DNA from: Amanita rubescens
Taxonomy: Eukaryota; Basidiomycota; Agaricomycetes; Agaricales; Amanitaceae
Assembly (NCBI GenBank): GCA_015039365.1
Contig: WION01000041.1
Coordinates: 1-64,000 of the forward strand
Length of the DNA: 64,000 nucleotides
Reading direction: 5' to 3'
Below are positions 45,993 to 55,624 of this stretch, one piece after another. The notes beneath the pieces were generated by a model that did not search any database, was not told where the DNA came from, and saw only the letters and a program-made list of their open reading frames with translations. Both the position numbers and the translations under genes were made by a program. The number at the start of each line of letters is the position of its first letter. Position 1 is the first letter of the stretch.

Positions 45993-46826
45993 TCAAGGGT
46001 TGAATGCGATGATGCTCGCCCCTGCCGAATAAAGAACGGTATCGTCCCAGGAATCGATATGCCATGTGAATGCCTGCTGTGATACGTTGTCGACGTATGC
46101 CCGGACACGAAGATCGGCTTTGTTGTCGATATCGATTGAGTTCAGGGCGACAAAAACGTCGGGCTTCTTCCAAAACTCGACATCTTGAAACGTGACTGTC
46201 CTGCTCTGGGTGGCTCGCGGTTGGTTCCAAGGGCGGACTTCCTGCGTGTTGACGGACGTGCTATAAATGTGTGTTTCGTCCTCAGGATAGGCGATCCAAC
46301 CCGCTTGTGCAGTATAGAGAATGGTATCCCCCCACGTCTCGATGTTAAGTGTAAATCCGTTCACGTCGATGTTGGTGGCGCTAGTCTTGAGGCGCCAGCC
46401 TTTGCTCTTGTCGAGGTCGATGTAGTTAAGGAAGGTGACCACTTTTGGAGGGGTTACAAATGGACGATCGAACTCGACGCGCACGGAGGAAGGGTCATTG
46501 GGGCTGGTTATGAGGTTGCGCATGTGTTCGCCTGAGAGATACTGCATGTTGCCAGGTGCAAGGATGAACAAATCGTCAATGGCACTGCGAAGGGTAGTAT
46601 CGCCCAAGGCAATGACATGAATATCGACCCATTCCCTCGTGAAATAGAACATCTGCGACAAAACCGTGATGTTGGCGTCTTTGGAAACGTCAAGTTCACG
46701 GAAGCCATTGGTAAGACGGGGACGGGCGACGAATGGGCGAGGAAATTCTATGTCGCCCTGTGTATCGATCTCTGGTTGATTTGGAGGGTGGACGGACCGT
46801 GTGTCGAATTCGTAGAAGGCTGGCAT
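45993..46826 (-). CDS. H-type lectin domain protein 3 (277 aa, intronless)
   Basis: Third member: MPAFYEFDTRSVHPPNQPEI, unit ends DIHVIALGDTTLRSAIDDL, FTLNIETWGDTILYTAQAGW, FTWHIDSWDDTVLYSAGASI. The first unit has ALGD where the others have TWGD, so the first-unit tryptophan is lost and that site may be altered. It has no divergent HAD partner: upstream (46827-47544) no HAD gene is seen, so it is the unpaired copy. Confidence 0.9.
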   Translation of the reverse strand: MPAFYEFDTRSVHPPNQPEIDTQGDIEFPRPFVARPRLTNGFRELDVSKDANITVLSQMFYFTREWVDIHVIALGDTTLRSAIDDLFILAPGNMQYLSGEHMRNLITSPNDPSSVRVEFDRPFVTPPKVVTFLNYIDLDKSKGWRLKTSATNIDVNGFTLNIETWGDTILYTAQAGWIAYPEDETHIYSTSVNTQEVRPWNQPRATQSRTVTFQDVEFWKKPDVFVALNSIDIDNKADLRVRAYVDNVSQQAFTWHIDSWDDTVLYSAGASIIAFNP

Positions 46827-46853
46827 GGTTGGCTAGTACAAAGTACTGAGGGA

Positions 46854-46865
46854 AGAACTAATATC
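46854..46865 (-). promoter_or_regulatory. Conserved 12-mer upstream of lectin 3 (GATATTAGTTCT)
   Basis: One mismatch to the other two copies, 28-39 nt before the start codon on the minus strand. Confidence 0.45.
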
Positions 46866-47544
46866 TTCTTGCTGGTTCCGCCAGGTCATCGCCGTACACG
46901 GTATGGTCTATTTCGAGCACGGCGATTGGATCTAGTGACCTCTCGTAAAATGAGAGCATACTGCCTTTGGTTAGTGATGAACAAATGGAACATATACCTG
47001 TGGGACAAGAATAACTTCTGGACGTATAGATCCAACATAGATCTGGGGTGGGATGTGTGTACATTGTTTATCTGTATGTATGTGATCTCATGAGTCAACC
47101 GGCTGGGACCGCAACTAAACCTTCTTGATGACATCCAGAATGCAATGGCATGCCACCATTCACGCTGCCAGTTCCATTTCCATAAGCTTAGCTTCGAAGT
47201 CCGAAAAAATCATCGACGTCAAGGTCTCCTCTCGCCCCTGTCAGTGGTTTCCTTTTCTTTGGTAAGTTTCGCAGATTCAACGCGCGGGGATAATTCAGTT
47301 CAAAATAATACCTCTTATGGTGCATGGACGCGCTGTGTAGGGAACCGGGCCCAAAATATGAATCATATGGTGACGATGGCCGCCCAGATTTAGCTCGGTT
47401 GGCACTTTGGCATTACCTTCCTGGTCGGAAGCCGAGAAAACGATAGTGAATTTGAAGGTGAAGGACTATGGCATACAGTGAGTCACGAGATATGCCGGAA
47501 TTGAGATCATCGTTGGGGTGTTGGAGTCATTGTCAGGCGGCTAT

Positions 47545-47889
47545 TCATATAAATTGGCAAGTGGGCTGGGGACAATTCACGGCTTCAAGTCTCTGAAGAC
47601 GCTCAGTCCACATGGAAGGTGTCCTCCGGCCCGCAAAAACAATCTCTGACGGTGCAGAATTGGTGCTCCATTGTGACGTCTCAACGATCACTGGGATCAG
47701 TCGTCCATCATGAATAAAGGCAGATTTGGTATAGTTAGCGGCGCAGGGGCAGTATAACTGTCGTTGAATGGTGCGTTTATCGGGGACGGGCGAGAACGGG
47801 TCGCAGTCGAAAGCAAGCTTCGCTTGCTGATTCATATGCGTGAGCGATAAGTTGCCGAATAAAGATACGTCCGGAAATGAACATACCAT
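47545..47889 (-). CDS. Unrecognised ORF divergent to the ricin-B lectin
   Basis: Open frame of ~114 residues containing FDCDPFSPVPDKRTIQRQLY, CPCAANYTKSAFIHDGRLIP and VIVETSQWSTNSAPSEIVF. Upstream, MLNSKDDGIDRPVAALLKQE (to a stop at ~47889) could be a leader or a separate 5' exon. Not a known domain. It lies divergent to the lectin gene at 48106. Confidence 0.35.
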   Translation of the reverse strand: MVCSFPDVSLFGNLSLTHMNQQAKLAFDCDPFSPVPDKRTIQRQLYCPCAANYTKSAFIHDGRLIPVIVETSQWSTNSAPSEIVFAGRRTPSMWTERLQRLEAVNCPQPTCQFI

Positions 47890-48105
47890 CTATGGTTCTT
47901 GTTTCAACAGAGCAGCTACCGGCCGATCGATTCCATCATCCTTTGAATTGAGCATCTTGTCTGATTGTCTCCACATCGAGTAGTGACCCATTCGGCCAAC
48001 TGCCAAGCTGACCCTCCTGGCTACTTAAACTGCAACAGACGATCAACTCTCCTGCAGAGCCGATCTTCTTCTCACTACTGAACTTCACCAGTATACGCAT
48101 ACCGG

Positions 48106-48750
48106 ATGGCAAATCCAGAGGACGACAGAGTTTATTTTATCAAGCATGCTTCGGGAAAATGTTGCATGGACCTCAACGGGAACGATAAACAATCTAGTAG
48201 GTCTCTCTACAAATTGCATCGTTCATAGCTTACCATGTTGTCCCAGTCCTTGCGTATCCATTGTACAAAACTGACAACCAGAAGGTACAGTAAATACATC
48301 ATGTTAGCCTGCTTCACTAATTGTTTATTCCAGTGGTACCTCCAGCAATTCGGTAATGAATGGACGATCAAGAACATGATGACTGGCGATTATCTCGGGC
48401 TTGGTCCAAGTGGCATCGTGCAAACGTCGCCCTTGCGTGCTTCCCAAACCGAGTTTAGGTGGCGATTCGAAAAGGACGTAAATGATCCACAGACATGGAA
48501 GTATGTTGTCTACTATGCTCATGCCAATAAGCTGCTTAGAAAAACCCCTTCTAGGATCCGTGTCGCCAACACTAATTGGTTTATCGATTTGGCCAATGGT
48601 TCTACTGACGCCGGTACTGTAATTTTCCTTTGGGAAGGGGACCCAAAAAATCCCAACCAGCGCTGGACGCTCCAGTATCATGATGCCAGTGGTCAGTTCA
48701 CACCCTCGTTTTCTGTGCGTTTTGGTTCTAATATTCTTCCCCTAGCCTAA
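48106..48750 (+). CDS. Ricin-B-type (R-type, beta-trefoil) lectin
   Basis: Three exons: 48106 to ~48194, a short second exon ending at ~48285, and a third from ~48334 to TAA 48748-48750. Start MANPEDDRVYFIKHASGKCC; the first exon ends MDLNGNDKQS and joins LAYPLYKTDNQKWYLQQFG. Beta-trefoil signatures are the two QxW motifs (DNQKW and NPNQRW) and the spaced blocks TIKNMMTGDYLGLGPSG and WFIDLANGSTDAGTVIFLWE. Such lectins bind galactose-type sugars; many fungal members are cytoplasmic defence lectins against nematodes and insects. Only the binding domain is present, with no enzymatic A-chain part and no signal peptide. The first intron is 48-50 nt if the CCCAG acceptor is used. Confidence 0.82.
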
Positions 48751-50176
48751 TATTCTTCCGCCCGACTTGTTCGCTGATCCAAGGCCGTAGTTAAGACCTT
48801 AGCGTATCACATGCTCTTTTTTTCCCCTTGCGCCATTGGCGCACGGTAAGGCGTCTCTTGTACAATGCTGTCCGTAGCTCCTTTTCCCTTTAAACTTCTT
48901 CCATTCAGAAACATCCTATGTTGTTACTCTTTTACCGTTGAATGTGCCTGTTGTTGATCGATATCATATCGTGATCGAATGCAAACTAAGCCACTGCAAC
49001 GAAGCAACACGGCCACAGGTCCACACTCCACAGCTATTCTGCGCCCATCCCTCATAAATTTCGCATCGGTGCAGTCTCCCACTCGATTATATAGCCCATC
49101 GACAAACGTCTTAGATCTTTTCGCACGATCTTGCAAGTTCTTTCCAGAAACTGTTGAAGTATGACGTATTGCAACAGGGAAGGGCATGCTCGAATTTACT
49201 TTCCCATTTCCGGCAGATTGCCGTGTACCATTTATTACCAATCAACAATTATTATTTTCTCATTGCCTTTTTGAAATTTGAAAATGAAATGAAATTTGAC
49301 AACGTCCGAGTCGAGGCTCGCGTGTACCGATAACAAATAAAGGTAAAGGTGGGTGATGATTCATCCTCCATCTCCCTACTGAGCCACCATTAGTAGAGTA
49401 TACCTTGATGCATTCTTCGCTCGATAGAGGAAGGACTAAGGCATATCCTTGCATCGTATTTCGAAACAATGACCCACTGGCAAGACATGATGGGTTATAG
49501 ATTGAGTTTGACTATATTCACGCTGTGCGCGGCGCCGTTGCTCGTAACGGTGATGACCCCGCAAACATCGAACATGTTTTTTCGTGCTTTTCTTCATTGT
49601 TACTTTCAATCGTTGACACGGCGGCGGATTTTTCGGAATAGCTGAAAGGAGTCTTGCGCGTGCTGAGGCTAGTTGCCAGTATGGCACGAGAATTGGATGG
49701 AAGATAATGGAAAGATCGTTCTACTCAAGCCTGAGGCGGCGAAATTTCTGGTGCTTGCATAACATTGTTAAGCGCACCTAGTGACGGCAAGGTCTGAGCC
49801 AACGGCGAAGCTGCACAGCCACATCTCTTAAAAACGTTCGTCATCCTCCTGCCAAGTTCTCGACGTCGCTTGGCGTGCGTCGCCAATCATTGAAACGGCT
49901 CAAGTTAGCGATTCTTATATGTCATGGACGTTTGCACGCACAGAACCCCTAAAGTTAAACGGTCCGGCCCACAGTCGATTTCTATATGTGCATATTGGGC
50001 AAGGAGCGCGCCAGAGCCCCTTATTGGTGTCAGCCACAGGTCAGTTTCGTTTACAATCGGTCGAGGTGTATATAAACCTGCATCCGTTGTCGCATCTCTT
50101 CAGATATCCCTTTTGATCCCCCGCATACATATACACGTACCACACACACATTTACCAATCACCCATACCATTAATC
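48751..50176. other. Intergenic with a possible degenerate ORF
   Basis: The frame 48924-49241 (-) contains CTDAKFMRDGRRIAVE, which resembles YTKSAFIHDGRLIPVI of the ORF at 47545. It might be a decayed relative. Nothing else recognised. Confidence 0.3.
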
Positions 50177-51654
50177 ATGTATTCCAAACTTCCCCGAAAG
50201 ACCTTCCCCACCGCTTCCAAGCTGGCCTTGGAAAATTCCTCCCCTTCCCCTTCCCCTTCCCCCTCTCCCGCTTCCCGTCTCCCCACCTTTACTTCCCGTA
50301 TTCCTTCTTCTAAAAAGAGCGCTAACGCTTCTTCTCAAGGTAAGGAAAATATTCCTCCTTTCTCTAAAAATCAGTGAGTCTGTCTTTTCTTGACGGCAGT
50401 GAGATGTGATGACTGACATGACATAGGGGTTCGACTAGGTCGGCGCCTGCTAAAATAATGGTTGCCGACGAGCACAAAATTAAAAAAGGCGCTGACCTAG
50501 GAGACGTAAAGCGCGTTAGGTCCATTGCAAAGGTAATCGTGTTCTCGATGTTTTGCGCAAGTCGAATCTCTGAGCACAATTAATCCCAGGATGAAAAGAA
50601 AGAGTCTTTCGTTCGTCCTGTGCTTGCATGCCTATCTGAAGCATTGGACTCGGTGCAAATGGTATTGTCTTTTTTATTGTTCATCATTTCTTTTCCTGAC
50701 CACTATCGATAGGACTTTGATGACGAGGACTGGGAAACTGGCCTCGCGGCAGCAAAGATCTCAACACCCAAGAAGAAAAGGATCATACACTTGGACGGAA
50801 TCACGCTGTCTTGCACCGAGAGCCTTTTCGACGTCTCTTCGCCATTGGCTAAGCACCACAACGATAGCATCGAAGTGACACGGAAGAGATCTTTGGCGAG
50901 ACTCTCCCGCGGTAACATGAACGAGGCGGACATTACCCTCGACGCGGTCCCCGATTCTCCGACAGAGAGAATTGAATACATCGACCCTGTCGAGTACTTT
51001 GATGACACTGAAGTGGCCGACGACACTTTTGATCTATCCGAGATGCTAAACAAGCTCGACGCTCCCGAGGAACAGCTCATGGACGCCTCCTTATCCGAGC
51101 TAATGAACGTCGAGATTAACTACTCCCTCGAGTTCCCTAACACCGCCGTTGGCCGCCCCCCGCATATCTTTGTTGCCAAGTACAAGCGCGACAAGAAGAG
51201 AGCTGCGCAGAGGGCGCTTGAAAATTCAGTTCAAAACAACCGGTGCGTTCTTCAGGACGAGTGCATTATTGACATCCCTTTGCAGGACTGGGCTCCGTCG
51301 TTGAAGTGGAAGGTGCTCACGCCTGAAAAGTACAAGGCTCCGATTCCGAAGATCCCGAGCCTGATCGTGACGAGCCCCATTGACGGCGATCTCGCATCGG
51401 CAATGTATGCAAACAATGCGACGGTCGATTATGACCAGGAGGTTATCGCGAGTGGCTCATACAAGGACCTTCAGCTGGACGCTTCATGGTACAACTGGAC
51501 GATCAGGTTCGGGGAGGTGCTTCCCGCAGACGAGGTGGTGGCGGAAGAAGAGGAAATGATGCCTGCTATTCCGGAAATCATCGTCACGAGCCCAAGTGAT
51601 GGAGATCTCCACTTTGAAGCGAATGCTGAGGAGGACTTGAATGAGATATGGTAA
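50177..51654 (+). CDS. Disordered acidic protein with KEN motif, unknown function (438 aa)
   Basis: Exons 50177-50373, 50427-50532, 50590-50661 and 50713-51654, summing to 1317 nt in frame. The N-terminus has a Ser-Pro run encoded by CTTCCC repeats and then QGKENIPP, a KEN box as in APC/C substrates. The long last exon is acidic with basic patches; two related blocks occur near the C-terminus, IPSLIVTSPIDGDL and IPEIIVTSPSDGDL. No folded domain recognised. KEN plus disorder makes cell-cycle-controlled turnover possible, but there is no convincing D-box. Confidence 0.72.
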
Positions 51655-52554
51655 ATCCGAGGGCGTTGGGCTCTTTCCATTTATTTTCTGGTGAGCAACA
51701 TTTCAGACTTTGTATATCTTTCGTTAACGTTCAATCTAATAGCCTTCACTTTCGCTCTTTTTTATTGCTTTGCAAGTGACTCGCTCGTGCTGGACACGGA
51801 CAATATACCCAAGGACTGGGACTCGGACCTGGATTTTCTTTTTTTCTTTCTTTGAGAATTGGACTATACTGCATTGCACGTTTGTAATGGGGTATGGTGG
51901 GGATACGGTGAGGCAGAACGCGTAGTTGCGCGACCCTAGCCAGGCTCGCACGAAACGTTCTTGCCAATGAAGCCCTGGGGAGAATGGCCAGTAGGGAGCG
52001 GAGGGCGGGGAATGCTTGCCACATTTCTCACTCGAGGATGCTCCTGAATACGGCCGTTCTGGGAACCAGCCCTGCCTGCCAGCGACTGCGAATAAATTGT
52101 TTGTATTGTGCCGCTTTCGAATTCCAATCTTGTGCGAGACTAAGTAAGCTCCACCCAGCAGTGTATGAACGGCCTGGCACGGTCGTAGTAAGCTGCCTAA
52201 TTCGAGATGACAAAACTACCTTGCCGTCAATAAAATGAACAGCATGAGTGAAGTTTGCGCCCGTTATCTTGAAAGATTCCTGCTCGTATCTTTTCTCATA
52301 CTACTCGGGGCAATAAGAGAGACAATTATCCGGTTTACCTGGGTGCCACTATAACTTATCCGGAGGGAAGAAGGCACAGACTCCGACGCGAACATAAAAT
52401 GACTTCATGCAGGATTTACTATGTAAAATTACAGTCCGGCTTACGGACTTTTTCTGAACCTCGGCGGTTCTTTTCGGCACGTTGCGGATGTTGCCGACCA
52501 GGGCGACCCTTTCGCTTACGGCGCCCGCCGTCCAACGCATTGATGCGTCCCCTG
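51655..52554. other. Intergenic, no gene recognised
   Basis: 3' flank of the KEN protein gene. Only short frames. Confidence 0.45.
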
Positions 52555-53049
52555 CTACCCCTTCATCTCCCCAGTTGTTGCTCTACTTGGTGGTGGGAGT
52601 GGCATGTTCAGCTTGTGAAGCGGGGAGTTAGTTTGGCTGGGGGCTGGGGGTCCCCGTGGCATTACTACTACTACATGTAGATCACTTATAATTAAGGTTA
52701 TTCGACCACTGTGTCCAACTATACAATCTCTCTTCCCTGGAGCAAAGAGAAAGTACCAGACTTCATCGACGTAGTTAATGCAGAAACGGGGCCCGACTTG
52801 CCAAAAGGTTGATTGGCCGGTTGGGATTGCAGCTTGGAGCCCGAACTCGCTGATGTCCATGAGAACTGTGAGGATACCGGGCTCAAAGTATCCACACCAT
52901 AATCCCAACATCTCCTGACGTTTGTCGATGGGCACCGATGTAGAGTTTATAAACGTGAAAGGGGTGAACACGCTTTCGTAAATACTGGACCTTTCTGTCC
53001 ATCTCCGTTGTTTTCCACCCTTGCGCCGTATAGCCTGAATAGTCCGCAT
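52555..53049 (-). CDS. Unrecognised ORF (~164 aa)
   Basis: An open frame with protein-like composition: RRWTERSSIYESVFTPFTFI, MLGLWCGYFEPGILTVLMDI, IPTGQSTFWQVGPRFCINYV, DEVWYFLFAPGKRDCIVGHS. Rich in aromatics and glycine, so possibly a beta-rich fold; no family assigned. No clear ATG context: the frame may be entered by splicing from MTSYQAKDG at 53078. The 3' part becomes low-complexity. Confidence 0.35.
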   Translation of the reverse strand: MRTIQAIRRKGGKQRRWTERSSIYESVFTPFTFINSTSVPIDKRQEMLGLWCGYFEPGILTVLMDISEFGLQAAIPTGQSTFWQVGPRFCINYVDEVWYFLFAPGKRDCIVGHSGRITLIISDLHVVVVMPRGPPAPSQTNSPLHKLNMPLPPPSRATTGEMKG

Positions 53050-53317
53050 ACCCCGTCCTTTGCTTGATACGACGTCATGATATCTCGCTTAGCCTTGTTA
53101 GGCCGTCGTAGATGTTGATCCACCAAGCTTCTGTCCTCGTGTTGTTTCGGGCGCGGCAAGTGACGGCAGCAGCATCGCTCGCATACGAACCAAAGGATGA
53201 CAAGACGGTGCCTATGACAGAGGCTAACAGCGCGATGAAGATACAATCGGTGGTTGTAAAGCCTCAGAAGCGAGGTTAAGACGCAACCGGAGGAGAGGTG
53301 GCAGGGACGACGGAGCA

Positions 53318-55455
53318 GCTGATGGCGAGGCGGAAGACTCCGATAAGTTAACCATAAACAATGCAAACAAAGCGTACACATGTTGATTGCTCCTCCTCCA
53401 CCAACTTTCTAGATTCGTTGGGTTGGTCGTGGAACGCTCCGCATCGAGGAGCCACGTGCGCCGAACTCTCTGCATACTGCCAAAATGAGTTCCGAAGTAC
53501 CAACGGAAATTTTACAGGACATCTTTCATCTTCTTTGCGATGAACCTATCGCTCTCCATGATTTAGATAACAAATCTCACTTTACGCACTTCCCGTGGGC
53601 CGTTGGACAGGTTTGCAGGCGCTGGAGAGGGGTATTTCTGTCCCACACGCATTTGTGGACCTCTTTTGCCCTAGAGCCTGCCGATTCCGAGTCAGATCCG
53701 CTCACTTTGTTGAAATGAACCGCCGCGCGACCTTATACCTTGAACGATCTGGACAGCAGCCTCTCACCATAGGCGTCACGGTGCCCATAGCTGTATGCCA
53801 GGACAGTCCGAAACATTTCCTAAAAAAGTTTGGGGAACGCTATTATCGTGCTCGAAGCGATGGAGAAAGGCCGATTTGAAGCTGAGAGATGGAGCAAAGC
53901 TAGTCTTGGACGGACTCAAATACAGAGGGTACATGTCGAGCCTTGAGTCCCTCAGGATATCCATACACCATTCCCTAGCCCCGGAGTACTATAACGCAAT
54001 TCCAAATCGCGCCGCATCTAACTGAACTTGATCTATCCAACCCGAGATATGCGGCAACATGGCAGTTTCCATGGGCACAATTGACGAAGCTCAAACTTGA
54101 AACATCCTGCAAAGAGTTCGACAAGGACAATAATAATCCGTGGGGAGTTCTATTCCAGTTAGAAAATATCGAAGAGTTACGCATCATCACAACCTTCGGC
54201 CGCATATCAAGGCACCATCCCCCACTTCCCATTGTACGCCTTCCTGGCCTTCGGCTTCTCGAAGTCTCCTTAGTCTTTGCCATGATGTTCTCCTGGTTCA
54301 CTGCGCCTTTACTGGAACATCTTCACATACACGGGTGCACTGATCTCGCCTACGATTGGTTGTACGATGATCAGCCCTACGAAAGAGAAATAACGTCTTT
54401 AATCCAACGTTCATCTTGTCACGTTCGCCGATTGGTACTTGATAATTGTAGAACGAAGGAGATGCGCATAGTAATGAAAGCACTGGCCAGCGTTGAAGAG
54501 CTCTCTATTACTTACCCAAGGGGAACCCTCAATGTATTACAGGATATTACAGGGCTTGCAGGCTACATGCCCTAAAATGCAGGTATTGCAGGTTCGGCCG
54601 TGTATTATTCAGTGGGAATCTTGCGGAGAAGGTGGAGGCCGCAGCTTCTCGCCTTTTCGAGGCTCGAGGGAAGGGATCGTCCCTTCCGAGCCACGACATT
54701 GCGCCGCTCGAGAAGTTTGTGATCTGGTTGACCTTGCGGGGAACCTTGAAGTTCTTCGATTGAGGTCTTGGAAGTGATGCGTAGTTGGCCATCCTTTGCT
54801 CAAGTTTATATCAATGGCATCGTTGCTCGAACGATTAACTCCATCCCTTTGATTGTCGTGCTATCTTGGGCTACTGCAAGAGTAGTGGATGCAAGGACGT
54901 GGCTGCTTGAACCTAGGGTACATTTAGTTTAGAGTTTTTTGTACGAAAATTTCCAATCTCAGAAGTCACGAGATCGAAGTGAGCTGAAAGGCGGGAAATG
55001 GGCCGTTGTGAGAGTCGAATTTACAATGAGTGGCTCAGATTCGCGGCATCACCAAAGTCCAATATGGTGCCGCTCGAGGAACTAGTTGTGCTGGATCGGC
55101 TTCGCTCCAATGAAGCTTGGCCATCCCGACTCCAGTATAATCAATTCACGCATTATCCGAGGTAGCGTAGGCTAGAGCAGACTCAAGTATGTTCGGCTTA
55201 AATTCCAAGTTTCAAATCGGTAGCTATCACTGCCAGAATACCAGAGCCGCACAACGGTGAGCCTCGTCGAAACTGTTCTTCCAGTCCAATTTGATCAAAT
55301 TTATCATCTTCTATACATTCCAACGCGAAGTTGAGTGTAGTGCAGGATCCAGAACGTCGATGTCTACCGTGACGTGGGATCAAAAACACATGGTCTCAGC
55401 GGAATTACGGGCGGCCCAATAATAAAGCCACAGCCACCGATCGAGTTGGTGCTAC
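53318..55455. repeat. Inverted segmental duplication, arm B (empty transposon site, decayed F-box)
   Basis: Reverse-complement match to 9971-12925 without the transposon. The empty target site reads CCGCTGAGACCATGTG on the minus strand at ~55399-55414. See arm A for the extents. Confidence 0.85.
53485..54840 (+). pseudogene. F-box-like pseudogene, duplicate of 11401-12759
   Basis: Starts exactly like the intact gene (MSSEVPTEILQDIFHLLC) with a few substitutions, then loses frame. The first lesion is at ~53685 (GCCGATTCCGAG against GCCGATTGGCGAG, one base lost), giving a stop at ~53716-53718. Further indels lie at ~53785-53810 (sequence around GGTGCCCATAG is rearranged), ~53995-54005 and ~54540-54610. 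The leucine-rich part is still readable in pieces (LEHLHIHGCTDLAYDW, VEELSITYPRG). Not expected to make a full protein. Confidence 0.88.
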
Positions 55456-55624
55456 AATTACAAGTAACACTGCCAGTCGTTGACATTACGGCCTCCGGAA
55501 CACCCAAAAGACCGCAACTTATATAACCCTCGTCAACATTTTCCCAGATTTTGCCATTACCACATCCTCCGGCTTCTCTTGTTGAAGCCTGGACTGCGGA
55601 ATCGACTCAAGAATGAGCCTCTGC
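54841..55624. other. 3' flank of arm B and end of the HET locus
   Basis: Shared with arm A up to ~55455. An alternative C-terminus of the HET gene (frame ending at 55519) falls here. Confidence 0.4.
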
